Shown in pieces: positions 18,942 to 27,442 of a DNA stretch of 64,000 bases. Position numbers and translations under genes: made by a program. Source of the stretch: Prochlorococcus marinus str. MIT 9401 (GTDB taxonomy: Bacteria; Cyanobacteriota; Cyanobacteriia; PCC-6307; Cyanobiaceae); assembly GCF_000760095.1 (NCBI RefSeq), contig NZ_JNAR01000016.1, forward strand, positions 186,001 through 250,000, written 5' to 3'. Below the pieces are notes generated by a model, which saw only the letters and a list, made by a program, of their open reading frames with translations, did no database searches and was not told the origin of the DNA. The number at the start of each line of letters is the position of its first letter. Position 1 is the stretch's first letter.

Positions 18942-19035
18942 CAAAAAAAATTCTAAAAATATACTCTGGGTCATAAAATTAGTTTCTTTAATTTAGTATT
19001 TTGTATATCTAATGACGTGACATTTGATACCTCTT

Positions 19036-19041
19036 TATACT
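19036..19041 (+). promoter_or_regulatory. Possible -10 element of the class II aldolase gene
   Basis: TATACT matches a bacterial -10 box and lies 50 bases before the class II aldolase ATG in a 149-bp spacer. A small 6-bp inverted repeat, ATGCTT/AAGCAT (19059-19075), lies between the box and the start. A convincing -35 was not found. Confidence 0.3.
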
Positions 19042-19090
19042 AAACTCTCGGAAACATATGCTTTATTTAAGCATTTAACTCATTTTAATT

Positions 19091-20164
19091 ATGGCCCTCG
19101 TTCCACTAAGACTACTTTTAGATCACGCTGCTGAGAATGGTTACGGTATTCCAGCTTTCAATGTTAATAACCTTGAGCAAGTTCAATCAATCATGGAAGC
19201 TGCAAATGAAACAGATAGTCCTGTAATCCTTCAAGCATCAAGAGGGGCAAGAAATTATGCAGGAGAAATTTTCCTACGTCATCTAATACTTGCCGCTACA
19301 GAAACATATCCTAATATTCCAGTAGTAATGCACCAAGATCATGGTAATGAGCCATCAACATGTTATTCAGCAGCAATAAATGGTTTCACATCAGTAATGA
19401 TGGATGGTTCTCTAGAAGCAGATGCAAAAACACCCGCTAGTTACGAATATAATGTTGCAGTCACTAAAAAAGTAGTAGATTTTGCTCACTCAGTTGGAGT
19501 TAGTGTTGAAGGAGAGTTGGGTTGCTTAGGTTCATTAGAAACAGGCAAAGGTGAGGCAGAAGATGGTCATGGATTTGAAGGTGAACTTTCTACAGATATG
19601 CTTTTGACTGATCCTGAGGAAGCGGCAGATTTTGTTGCTAAAACAAAAGTTGATGCATTAGCAATTGCTATAGGGACAAGTCATGGTGCATATAAATTCA
19701 CAAGAAAACCTACAGGCGAAGTTCTTGCAATCAGCAGAATTGCTGAAATCCATAAAGCGCTTCCAAATACACATCTTGTAATGCATGGATCAAGTTCAGT
19801 TCCTCAAGAATGGTTGGATATTATTAACAAATATGGTGGTGAAATTCCTCAAACATATGGTGTTCCTGTTGAAGAGATTCAAGAGGGAATAAGAAATGGA
19901 GTTAGGAAAGTCAACATCGATACCGATAACAGACTTGCTTTCACTGCCGCGGTAAGAGAGGCAGCATTTGCCGATAAAGCAAACTTTGACCCAAGACATT
20001 TCAACAAGCCTGCTAGAAAATACATGAAGCAAGTTTGTCTTGATAGATACAAGCAGTTCTGGTGCGAAGGTCAAGCAAGTAAGATCAAGCAAAACAGCAC
20101 CAATTACTTTGCTGATCTTTACGCTAAAGGTGAATTAGATCCCAAAGTAAAAGCTACTGTTTAA
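19091..20164 (+). CDS. fbaA: Fructose-bisphosphate aldolase, class II
   Basis: Zinc-dependent aldolase of 357 residues, the form used for fructose-1,6- and sedoheptulose-1,7-bisphosphate in cyanobacterial carbon fixation. VVMHQDHGN contains a zinc histidine and the catalytic aspartate, [13 protein letters not shown] and [13 protein letters not shown] hold further metal ligands, and [12 protein letters not shown] and [11 protein letters not shown] bind phosphate. Its own 149-bp upstream spacer suggests a separate promoter from the class I gene. It ends just before a strong bidirectional terminator. Confidence 0.95.
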   Translation: MALVPLRLLLDHAAENGYGIPAFNVNNLEQVQSIMEAANETDSPVILQASRGARNYAGEIFLRHLILAATETYPNIPVVMHQDHGNEPSTCYSAAINGFTSVMMDGSLEADAKTPASYEYNVAVTKKVVDFAHSVGVSVEGELGCLGSLETGKGEAEDGHGFEGELSTDMLLTDPEEAADFVAKTKVDALAIAIGTSHGAYKFTRKPTGEVLAISRIAEIHKALPNTHLVMHGSSSVPQEWLDIINKYGGEIPQTYGVPVEEIQEGIRNGVRKVNIDTDNRLAFTAAVREAAFADKANFDPRHFNKPARKYMKQVCLDRYKQFWCEGQASKIKQNSTNYFADLYAKGELDPKVKATV

Positions 20165-20181
20165 TTTTTCCCAAATAAAAT

Positions 20182-20215
20182 AAAAAAGACCTCCAGAATT
20201 GGGGGTCTTTTTTTT
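20182..20215. terminator. Bidirectional intrinsic terminator between class II aldolase and purQ
   Basis: The sequence reads A6-GACCTCC-AGAATT-GGGGGTC-T8: a stem of seven pairs, one of them G-T, extended by A-T pairs, with a T run on both strands. It sits between two convergent genes and can stop transcription from either side. It is the clearest terminator in the window. Confidence 0.85.
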
Positions 20216-20879
20216 ATTTCAATATTAATGATTTTAATGTAAAGAGACCATCAGTCCCACCAATTATCTCGTCACATGCTCGCTCTGGATGAGGCATTAA
20301 ACCTAGAACATTACCCTTTTCATTAGTTATGCCTGCGATATCGAATAAGGATCCATTAGGATTATTTTTATATCTCAAAGATATCAATTCATTATCTACA
20401 AGTTTTTTTAAAGTATCAGAATCACAATGATATCTTCCTTCCCCATGCGCTATGGGTAACTTAATAGTTTGTTTTTCAACCCCATCATTAAACCAACCTC
20501 CCTTTGAAGAAACAATATCAAGTTCAACATCATCACAGATGAAATTAAGATTTTTATTTGTAGTAAGGGCACCAGGCAAAAATCCTGATTCTGTCAAAAT
20601 TTGGAACCCATTACAAATTCCTAAAACTCTTCTTCCACTTTTCACAAAGTCATCCAAAGCATTTATTAATGGAGAGAATCTCGCTATTGCTCCGCATCTT
20701 AAATAATCACCATAGCTAAATCCTCCGGGTAAAACTATTGCATCTACATCGCTTAAATCTGAAGACTCATGCCACAAGTATTTTGTTCTTATGTCTAAAC
20801 AAGCTTCCAATGCCCATGAAACATCACGATCACAATTAGAACCAGGGAAAACAACAACTCCTACAGTAAAATTATCCAT
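20214..20879 (-). CDS. purQ: FGAM synthase, glutaminase subunit
   Basis: Supplies ammonia to PurL for formylglycinamidine ribonucleotide synthesis in the purine pathway. The 221 residues form a class I glutamine amidotransferase: [12 protein letters not shown] at the start, [16 protein letters not shown] forming the oxyanion region, the nucleophile in [11 protein letters not shown], and the catalytic histidine and glutamate in [13 protein letters not shown]. purS lies one base upstream, giving a purS-purQ pair as in other small-PurL organisms; purL is not in the window. Confidence 0.96.
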   Translation of the reverse strand: MDNFTVGVVVFPGSNCDRDVSWALEACLDIRTKYLWHESSDLSDVDAIVLPGGFSYGDYLRCGAIARFSPLINALDDFVKSGRRVLGICNGFQILTESGFLPGALTTNKNLNFICDDVELDIVSSKGGWFNDGVEKQTIKLPIAHGEGRYHCDSDTLKKLVDNELISLRYKNNPNGSLFDIAGITNEKGNVLGLMPHPERACDEIIGGTDGLFTLKSLILK

Positions 20880-20880
20880 C

Positions 20881-21135
20881 CTATAATTTTTCTAGTGAAT
20901 AGTCATAATCTTCAATAACAGTATTTGCGAATAACCTATCACACAATAAATCAATTTTTTCTCTTACTTCGTTTTCACCATTACCTTCTATTTTCAGCTC
21001 AATCATTTTTCCTATACGTAGTGATTTTATTCCTTTGGCTCCAAGTTTTATAGAAGCAGATTTGGTAGCTTCCCCTGCTGGATCTAAAACTGAGGGTCTT
21101 AGTCTTACAAAAACTTTTACAGCGAATTGGTCCAA
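20881..21135 (-). CDS. purS: FGAM synthase, PurS subunit
   Basis: Small structural subunit (84 residues) that bridges PurQ and Pur[19 protein letters not shown] is the family's conserved first strand, and [16 protein letters not shown] the second. The start ATG 21135 matches family length. It is separated from purQ by one base. Confidence 0.93.
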   Translation of the reverse strand: MDQFAVKVFVRLRPSVLDPAGEATKSASIKLGAKGIKSLRIGKMIELKIEGNGENEVREKIDLLCDRLFANTVIEDYDYSLEKL

Positions 21136-21232
21136 TTAAAAATTAATTTCTATTAGAAGATTAGTTTAAATTCTAATAAAAAAAACTATTGATTAATAAA
21201 CAAATATTTTTACCTTAAGGTTTTCTGAGTTA

Positions 21233-21397
21233 TTAAATATTTATGTAGCCTCTACCAAAACAAACTAAACAAGTTCTTCTTGAATTTTCATGTGTTTTAA
21301 AATTTCCTGCCCCTCCACATTTTGAACATTTTATTTTATCAATTGATGTGACGTCGTCAGAGATTATTTGTTTTAAAGTAATTTTTGAATTTTCCAT
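21233..21397 (-). CDS. Small zinc-ribbon (DnaJ cysteine-motif-like) protein, 54 aa
   Basis: This ORF starts at ATG 21397 and stops at TAA 21233, filling an otherwise empty 307-bp space between purS and the GTPase gene. Residues 24-31 read CSKCGGAG and residues 43-50 CLVCFGRG: two CXXCXGXG-type knuckles like those in the DnaJ zinc-binding domain. They would bind one zinc ion. The N-terminal 20 residues are hydrophilic. Short stand-alone proteins of this kind occur in cyanobacteria and plastids, often as assembly chaperones; the specific role here is unknown. The neighbour is a metal-chaperone-family GTPase. Confidence 0.8.
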   Translation of the reverse strand: MENSKITLKQIISDDVTSIDKIKCSKCGGAGNFKTHENSRRTCLVCFGRGYINI

Positions 21398-21442
21398 CTT
21401 GGGCTGTCTACTGTTTAAGTATCCCGACAGCTAACTATAAAG

Positions 21443-22507
21443 TCAAATTGCTATTTTTGGTTCACTTAAAATCTTAAATTTCTCTTTAATTTTTTTATTG
21501 AAAGTTTTTATAGATTTTTCATCAAAGGAAATTATTACTAATTCAAGCCCAGCATTATCATTTGGTCTCCAACAATTGTCTGGAGCTTCTTCAAACCAAG
21601 TATTAATTTTCTTTCCAACAATTTGTATTTGTAAAGGCAATGATTTATTTGGTATCCAAATACGTCCTTTTATTCGAAGAATGTTTAATTCATCCAAGAT
21701 TTTTGACATCTCTTTTTCAAAGTCATTTTTTTCAAGGAAATAATTTGATTTAAATGAATCTGATACAAGCTCTACATGATTATGATCATGTTCTTCAGTT
21801 AAAAATTCTTTATAAGTCTCTTTTTTAAAATTAGAATCAAATATATAATTTAAATCAATTTTGCCATTCTTGGATTTAAGGACTGGTGTAGATGAGTTTA
21901 GACTTCCCTGGATTTTATTTTTTACAACATCAAACTGATGATCATTTAAGATATCTGATCTAGAGACTAAAACGATATCAGAGACTTCAAGTTGTTCCTC
22001 AAAGAGTTCTTCAATAGAGGTGTTGTGATCAATTCTATCTGTTTGATTATATTGTTTTGTTATTTTATTTAAATCATTAATTGGTGAACCATTAAGCATT
22101 GATTCTCCATTAACGATACCAACAACTACATCAAGATAGATGGAAGACCTAATCTCAGGCCAGTTAAGTGCTTGAATTAAGGGAATTGGTAGTGCCAAGC
22201 CACTTGTTTCGATAATTATTGATTCGATAGGATGATTAAATTCTAGAAGAGCTTTTATTGAGGGAACAAAATCATCTTGAACAGTACAACATAAACATCC
22301 ATTGTTTAATTCGATAACGCATTCTTCTTCAGATTCATCACATTTATCACAACTTTTAATCAAGTCCCCGTCAATTCCAACATCACCAAATTCATTAATT
22401 ATTAAACCAAATTTTTTATTACTCTCTTTTAATAGATATCTCAGAAAAGTTGTTTTACCTGAACCAAGAAATCCCGAAACAATAATAACTGGAATTTTTT
22501 TTTTCAT
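21443..22507 (-). CDS. COG0523 / CobW-family GTPase (metallochaperone-like)
   Basis: A 354-residue G3E GTPase. Walker A GFLGSGKTTFLRYLL sits at residues 12-26, the family metal motif CLCC (in NNGCLCCTVQDDF) is intact, and IIETSGLALP is the switch region. The guanine-specificity motif appears as VSRSD. EEHDHNHVE, a histidine-rich stretch near residue 240, can bind metal. The CobW C-terminal domain follows. The family delivers zinc or cobalt or serves cobalamin synthesis; sequence alone does not decide. A second cysteine cluster CDKCDESEEEC precedes CLCC. Confidence 0.88.
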   Translation of the reverse strand: MKKKIPVIIVSGFLGSGKTTFLRYLLKESNKKFGLIINEFGDVGIDGDLIKSCDKCDESEEECVIELNNGCLCCTVQDDFVPSIKALLEFNHPIESIIIETSGLALPIPLIQALNWPEIRSSIYLDVVVGIVNGESMLNGSPINDLNKITKQYNQTDRIDHNTSIEELFEEQLEVSDIVLVSRSDILNDHQFDVVKNKIQGSLNSSTPVLKSKNGKIDLNYIFDSNFKKETYKEFLTEEHDHNHVELVSDSFKSNYFLEKNDFEKEMSKILDELNILRIKGRIWIPNKSLPLQIQIVGKKINTWFEEAPDNCWRPNDNAGLELVIISFDEKSIKTFNKKIKEKFKILSEPKIAI

Positions 22508-22516
22508 CTTTGATTA

Positions 22517-23029
22517 TTAACAACCTAAACTATATTCTGTACTTTCTCCTGTAGAACTATTTGTGCCATTAGCAATCGCACATAATTGTTTTTGTTGTGT
22601 ACGACTAAGAACAGCATCAGTAAAATCTGCACCATCTATTTTTGCACCTTCAAAATTACTCTCCATTAATAAGGCATTAGTAAAATTAACATCCGAAAGA
22701 TCAGCATTTGTAAAGTCTGTTGCATAAGCTAGTGCATCTCTTAAATTTGCTCCAGTAAACTTTGAGTTTTGTAATTTACTATTATTGAACACCGCCCCTT
22801 CTAAATTACTTTCACTGAAATTAAACCCATTCAAATCAAACTTAACGTATTCGTTACCGCTTAAGTCTTGTCCATGCATATCTGGCTCTAAATTAAGGTC
22901 TTGCTGGTTTCTAATCTCAGGAGGTCTTTTAGCCCATGCAGAATTTACAGAATTAAAAAATAAAATCCCAACGAATAACAAAGTAATTAATGCATTCTTT
23001 AGTGAGGGGAAAACAATTGATTTAATCAT
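22517..23029 (-). CDS. Exported pentapeptide-repeat protein
   Basis: 170 residues with a signal peptide ending NSVNSAWA (about residue 33). A run of A(N/D)LXX-type pentapeptide repeats at about 65-135 (FSESNLEGAVFNNSKLQNSK and onward) folds as a right-handed quadrilateral helix. The tail has two cysteines (KQLCAIANG and YSLGC) that could form a disulfide. Such lumenal pentapeptide proteins are common in cyanobacteria and of unknown function. It precedes the GTPase gene by 9 bp. Confidence 0.85.
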   Translation of the reverse strand: MIKSIVFPSLKNALITLLFVGILFFNSVNSAWAKRPPEIRNQQDLNLEPDMHGQDLSGNEYVKFDLNGFNFSESNLEGAVFNNSKLQNSKFTGANLRDALAYATDFTNADLSDVNFTNALLMESNFEGAKIDGADFTDAVLSRTQQKQLCAIANGTNSSTGESTEYSLGC

Positions 23030-23092
23030 AATAAGACTGTATTTTAGAACTTAAGTATTTAAAGTTTGTAAGAGTATCTTAAAGGAAAATAT

Positions 23093-23710
23093 ATGGCAAT
23101 GTCACTAAAGGTTATTGTTCCTCCTCATCCATTAATAAAACATTGGCTTTCAATATTACGAGAAAAAAATACTCCAAATATTTTGTACTCAACAGGATAT
23201 GAGCAATTAGGGAAATGGCTTACATATGAAGCATTACGTAATTGGCTGCCATATAAAAAAGAAATAGTAAATACTGATCATGGAGACGCAGATGGATTCT
23301 TTATTAATAATGATTATCCAATAAAAGTACTCGCAATGTTGCCCGAAGGGTTATCTCTTTGGTTTGGATCTAAAGAAGTAATTCCTAATTCAACCCTCTC
23401 ATTAGGAGAACTTCCTAAAACTATTAAATCAAATGAAGGAGTTATATTTTATTCAGAACAAATAACAACAAAATCAGCAACATTAGAAACTTTAATTAAA
23501 TTAAAGGAATTAGGTGTTGATTCAAATAGGATTCTTTTAATTACTGCTATTTGCTCAAACAAAGGTTTAAATGAAATTGCGAAATTACTCCCTAATCAGG
23601 TAATTTATACTTCTTGCATAGATGAAGAAGACGAAAAAACACAATTATTAGTACCGGGTATTGGGAATCCTCTATCTCGTTTAAGTACTATATTTCAAGA
23701 TAAGAACTAA
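23093..23710 (+). CDS. Uracil phosphoribosyltransferase-like protein with degraded active site
   Basis: The 205 residues align by eye with Upp: PPHPLIKHWLSILREKNTP at the N terminus, LGKWLTYEALRNWLP, and IYTSCIDEE...LLVPGIGNPLSRL at the C terminus. Key catalytic parts are changed. The PRPP loop (DPMLATGGS in E. coli Upp) reads SEQITTKSA, the ILRAGLG segment reads MLPEGLS, and the uracil-site GLGDAGDR reads GIGNPLSR. It may therefore not bind PRPP or uracil, and may be a regulatory or scaffolding relative. Annotation as a working uracil phosphoribosyltransferase would be risky. Confidence 0.8.
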   Translation: MAMSLKVIVPPHPLIKHWLSILREKNTPNILYSTGYEQLGKWLTYEALRNWLPYKKEIVNTDHGDADGFFINNDYPIKVLAMLPEGLSLWFGSKEVIPNSTLSLGELPKTIKSNEGVIFYSEQITTKSATLETLIKLKELGVDSNRILLITAICSNKGLNEIAKLLPNQVIYTSCIDEEDEKTQLLVPGIGNPLSRLSTIFQDKN

Positions 23711-23739
23711 TATAGAATATAGGAGTAAATATTTTACCA

Positions 23740-24030
23740 ATGTCTGAATACAGAGATTCGTCTTCAAATAATCTTTTATCATTAATAAGCGGTGCTTTTA
23801 TTGGAGCAGCAGGTCTAGCTTGGTGGTTGATATCCGAAGCAGACAAAAGAAAGGAGGAAAAAAAACAAAAAGCAATGATGTATTCCTCCAGAATTCAAGA
23901 CGGCTCAGAAGCGATCGATTCTAATGAAAATATAAATGAAATTGAAGGAGAGAATCTGGAGAAGAAAGTTGAGCAACTTAATTCTGCAATTGCTGATGTG
24001 AGGAAGCAACTTGAAGAGTTGGGGCAATAG
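23740..24030 (+). CDS. Small membrane-anchored coiled-coil protein, 96 aa
   Basis: One N-terminal hydrophobic segment (LLSLISGAFIGAAGLAWWLI, about residues 12-31) is followed by a basic stop-transfer stretch ADKRKEEKKQK and a C-terminal amphipathic coiled coil (about 68-94; LEKKVEQLNSAIADVRKQLEEL). The layout resembles YtxH-like envelope proteins. It lies 29 bp after the UPRT-like gene and 23 bp before ilvD. Function unknown. Confidence 0.7.
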   Translation: MSEYRDSSSNNLLSLISGAFIGAAGLAWWLISEADKRKEEKKQKAMMYSSRIQDGSEAIDSNENINEIEGENLEKKVEQLNSAIADVRKQLEELGQ

Positions 24031-24053
24031 AATAAAGAAGGTTCTCAAATAAT

Positions 24054-25727
24054 ATGAATAAACTCAGATCATCTGCAATAACCCAAGGTGTGCAAAGATC
24101 CCCTAACAGATCGATGTTAAGAGCTGTTGGATTTAATGATGAAGATTTTAATAAACCTATTATTGGAGTTGCGAATGGATACAGCACCATAACACCTTGC
24201 AATATGGGTTTAAATAAGTTAGCTCTAAAAGCTGAAGAGTCAATAAAAAGATCAGGTGGGATGCCTCAGATGTTTGGGACTATAACAGTAAGTGATGGAA
24301 TTTCTATGGGAACAGAGGGCATGAAATATTCCCTAGTTTCAAGAGAAGTTATTGCTGATTCAATTGAAACAGCATGCAATGCTCAGAGTATGGATGGGGT
24401 ACTTGCTATAGGTGGATGTGATAAGAATATGCCAGGTGCCATGATTGCGATTGCAAGAATGAATATTCCCTCAATTTTCATTTATGGAGGGACAATAAAA
24501 CCTGGGAAATTGCATGGAGAAGATCTTACTGTTGTTAGTGCATTTGAAGCTGTTGGACAATTAACATCAGGCAAAATTAATGAAGAAAGGCTAATCCAAG
24601 TTGAGAAAAATTGTATTCCTGGTGCTGGTAGCTGTGGAGGAATGTTTACAGCTAATACAATGTCTGCGGTTATTGAAGTATTAGGGTTAAGTCTTCCTCA
24701 CAGTTCCACTATGGCTGCTGAAGATCTTGAAAAAGAACTAAGTGCAGGTAAAAGTGCTGAGATATTAGTCTCTGCAATAGATAAAGATATAAGACCTCTA
24801 GACCTAATGACAAAGAAAGCATTTGAAAATGCAATATCAGTAATTATGGCAATTGGCGGATCAACAAATGCAGTATTGCACATCTTAGCTATTGCGAATA
24901 CTGCAGGAATAGATATCAACATTAATGATTTTGAGAGAATCAGACAAAAAGTACCCGTTATTTGTGACCTTAAACCGAGTGGTAAATATGTGACGGTGGA
25001 TCTTCATAAGGCAGGTGGTATTCCACAAGTAATGAAAATACTTTTGAATGCAGGATTAATTCATGGCGATTGCAAAAATATTGAAGGCAAAACCATCTCA
25101 GAATACTTACAGAATATTCCAGATAAGCCTCCAACGAATCAAAATGTCATAAGAGACATAGATCACCCTCTTTATAAAAAAGGACATCTAGCGATATTAA
25201 AAGGCAACTTAGCGAGCGAAGGTTCTGTAGCCAAAATTAGCGGAGTAAAAAACCCTGTATTAACAGGTCCCGCAAAGATTTTTGAAAGTGAAGAGGATTG
25301 TTTAAAATCGATATTAAATAACGATATCAAAGCTGGTGATGTTGTTGTTATTAGAAACGAAGGTCCTGTAGGAGGACCAGGCATGAGAGAGATGTTAGCT
25401 CCAACATCTGCGATTGTTGGTCAAGGGCTAGGAGAGAAGGTGGCTTTAATTACCGATGGCAGATTTAGCGGAGGTACCTATGGTCTTGTTGTGGGTCACA
25501 TAGCTCCGGAGGCTGCTGTAGGAGGAAATATTGCTCTAATAAAACAAGGTGATTTAATTACAGTAGATGCCGTAAAACAACTAATTGAAGTTGATTTATC
25601 AGACGAAGAATTAGAAAAAAGAAAAAAAGATTGGGTAAAACCTATTCAAAAATACAAAAGAGGAATTCTTTCAAAATATTCGAGAATCGTAAGCACATCA
25701 AGTTTAGGGGCTGTTACTGATTTATAA
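24054..25727 (+). CDS. ilvD: Dihydroxy-acid dehydratase
   Basis: Third enzyme of isoleucine and valine biosynthesis, 557 residues. Iron-sulfur cysteines are in [23 protein letters not shown] and [14 protein letters not shown]. The substrate and magnesium region [14 protein letters not shown] and the C-terminal [19 protein letters not shown] are typical. Length and architecture are those of functional bacterial IlvD. It ends convergently 22 bp from the next leftward gene. Confidence 0.96.
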   Translation: MNKLRSSAITQGVQRSPNRSMLRAVGFNDEDFNKPIIGVANGYSTITPCNMGLNKLALKAEESIKRSGGMPQMFGTITVSDGISMGTEGMKYSLVSREVIADSIETACNAQSMDGVLAIGGCDKNMPGAMIAIARMNIPSIFIYGGTIKPGKLHGEDLTVVSAFEAVGQLTSGKINEERLIQVEKNCIPGAGSCGGMFTANTMSAVIEVLGLSLPHSSTMAAEDLEKELSAGKSAEILVSAIDKDIRPLDLMTKKAFENAISVIMAIGGSTNAVLHILAIANTAGIDININDFERIRQKVPVICDLKPSGKYVTVDLHKAGGIPQVMKILLNAGLIHGDCKNIEGKTISEYLQNIPDKPPTNQNVIRDIDHPLYKKGHLAILKGNLASEGSVAKISGVKNPVLTGPAKIFESEEDCLKSILNNDIKAGDVVVIRNEGPVGGPGMREMLAPTSAIVGQGLGEKVALITDGRFSGGTYGLVVGHIAPEAAVGGNIALIKQGDLITVDAVKQLIEVDLSDEELEKRKKDWVKPIQKYKRGILSKYSRIVSTSSLGAVTDL

Positions 25728-25749
25728 ACCAACTCAAATTTTATTTTTT

Positions 25750-26136
25750 TTAATCAATAAAACTTTTTATCCTATTTGCTAAATTTTCCAATCTAGCGCT
25801 GTATTTTGGTGAGTTGCATTTTTTCCCATTATTGCTATCCATCCATAATGTTTTAACTCCACACCATAATATTGGTTCATCAGGAAAGTTAAGCTTAGAG
25901 ATTACTAAAACCAACTCTTTATTTGATTTAAAAAGTTCTAATTCAAGATCATAAATTTCTAATCTTTTGCCTTCTTTATCTCGACATAAGATATTAACTG
26001 TTAAATCAATATCTTCATCTTCAAATTCGTATTCACCATTTATTTTTACTACAGAATGAACAAAAGGTTTATTTGTTAAATCTGCTGACTTAGCTATTAA
26101 GCCCTCTATATTTTTAGGTGGATTTTCAAATAACAC
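25750..26136 (-). CDS. Conserved hypothetical protein, 128 aa
   Basis: Soluble protein without signal or membrane segment. Alternating strands appear in VVKINGEYEFEDEDIDLTVNILC and LELELFKSNKELVLVISKL, with a tryptophan pair in LWCGVKTLWMDS. A C-terminal helix ends the protein. It overlaps the 3' end of the CIA30 gene by 11 bp, so the two are translated together and may share a function. Family not recognised. Confidence 0.65.
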   Translation of the reverse strand: MLFENPPKNIEGLIAKSADLTNKPFVHSVVKINGEYEFEDEDIDLTVNILCRDKEGKRLEIYDLELELFKSNKELVLVISKLNFPDEPILWCGVKTLWMDSNNGKKCNSPKYSARLENLANRIKSFID

Positions 26137-26674
26137 TTATTGATTTAATTAAAACTTTTATTGAACCCTGTTTAAACTCGTTATTAAGTAATCCATCATC
26201 ACCGAACTTAGAGTGTAGTAGTTGCAATCTTTTAATTTTAGATGGCTTGAATTTAAATGGAAAACGTACTTTATTAGCTCTTACTGAAGGTTTTAACTCA
26301 CTAAAAGGAATTTGGACATTTGTTGTCCCAAATTTTTTTGTTGGGAATGATTTAATCCATCTAAGTCCACCCGGAATAAATTCGGTTAGTCCTAGTAGAT
26401 CATCTTCACAAGCGACAGCAAATTTAAAAGTTCTTCCTTGTCCATCAATATTTAATTCAAAGGATGAATACTCAGATACATTTAAAGAAGGTTTATATAT
26501 AGACGATCTACAACTAACAAATCCTCCTGCTTTCTCGACAATATTACCCTTTAATATCAAACCCGAATTTGAAATTTCACAAAAAGCTGAACTTGATCCG
26601 CCCATAACAGTATCATTTAATGTTTTCCAACCTTCGAACTCCTTTTTCTGGAATAAAAATTTTTTCTTACTCAT
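26126..26674 (-). CDS. CIA30-domain protein (complex I intermediate-associated type)
   Basis: 182 residues covering a CIA30/galactose-binding-like beta sandwich: EGWKTLNDTVMGGSSSAFCE, GGFVSCRSSIYKPSL, FELNIDGQGRTFKFAV and VQIPFSELKPSVRA are the conserved stretches. CIA30 aids assembly of mitochondrial complex I; plant HCF173 uses the same domain with an SDR domain in psbA translation. The cyanobacterial stand-alone form has no settled role, with NDH-1 or photosystem biogenesis as reasonable guesses. Confidence 0.82.
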   Translation of the reverse strand: MSKKKFLFQKKEFEGWKTLNDTVMGGSSSAFCEISNSGLILKGNIVEKAGGFVSCRSSIYKPSLNVSEYSSFELNIDGQGRTFKFAVACEDDLLGLTEFIPGGLRWIKSFPTKKFGTTNVQIPFSELKPSVRANKVRFPFKFKPSKIKRLQLLHSKFGDDGLLNNEFKQGSIKVLIKSISVI

Positions 26675-26704
26675 TAAATAATTTAAATTATTAATAGACT
26701 TTAA

Positions 26705-27442
26705 CTAAATTTCTAATTCTTTTGCTGATTCCTGATCACAAAATATTGAAATTTGATTAATAGATTTTATTAATTTTGATGGTGTTCTATCTGGTGGCTC
26801 TTTTTCATCTAATAACCTCTCAAGAGCAATTCTTTTAGAAGCTCCACTAACTAAAAATACTATCTTTGAAGAAGCCGAAAGAACTTTTGGAGTTAATGAA
26901 ATTCTTTTTAATCCCTTACCTTCATTAAAAATCACAAAATCATCTACATTATTATTTTTTTGATATGGGAATAGTGAAGCTGTATGACCATCGTCTCCAA
27001 GACCCAATAATGTTAAATCAAAGGTTGGAAGGTTTGATCCGCATTTTTCAAATAATTTAGAAATAAATTGATTTTTTATAGCTTCATCATCAGCCTTTAA
27101 ATCATTGAAAATTTCATAAAAAAAAGATTTAGACCCAAAATTAGTTAACAATGACTTTTTCAACATTAACGAGTTACTTAATTCTGAATTTGGATCTACA
27201 CATCTTTCATCTCCTAAAAAAACATCAACCATATCCCATCTAAGATCACTTTTTGATAAAAGCTTATATACAGATTTAGGAGTTGAACCTCCACTTACAC
27301 AAAATTTGAATCTATCTTTCTTTTTTAGAGTATGAATAATTTGACTTTCAATAAATTTAAAAACAGCTGTCGATAGTTCTAACTTGTCTTTGTATACATG
27401 TAAGTTATATCCATTTTTAACTTTTTCAATCATTTCATCCAT
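26705..27442 (-). CDS. pgl: 6-phosphogluconolactonase
   Basis: Hydrolyses 6-phosphogluconolactone in the oxidative pentose phosphate pathway. The 245 residues contain FCVSGGSTPKSVYKLL, VDVFLGDERCVDPNSELSNS and LTLLGLGDDGHTASLFP, the three conserved blocks of the DevB/NagB-like family, and SLTPKVLSAS. Its start overlaps the end of gnd by 13 bp, so lactonase and dehydrogenase are translated from one message. Confidence 0.95.
   Translation of the reverse strand: MDEMIEKVKNGYNLHVYKDKLELSTAVFKFIESQIIHTLKKKDRFKFCVSGGSTPKSVYKLLSKSDLRWDMVDVFLGDERCVDPNSELSNSLMLKKSLLTNFGSKSFFYEIFNDLKADDEAIKNQFISKLFEKCGSNLPTFDLTLLGLGDDGHTASLFPYQKNNNVDDFVIFNEGKGLKRISLTPKVLSASSKIVFLVSGASKRIALERLLDEKEPPDRTPSKLIKSINQISIFCDQESAKELEI

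Noticed and set aside
26118-26681. 187-residue open frame on the + strand opposite the CIA30 gene
   Set aside because: It is an antisense shadow: the minus-strand frame encodes a recognisable CIA30 domain, while the + frame is serine/proline/leucine-rich with no family resemblance.
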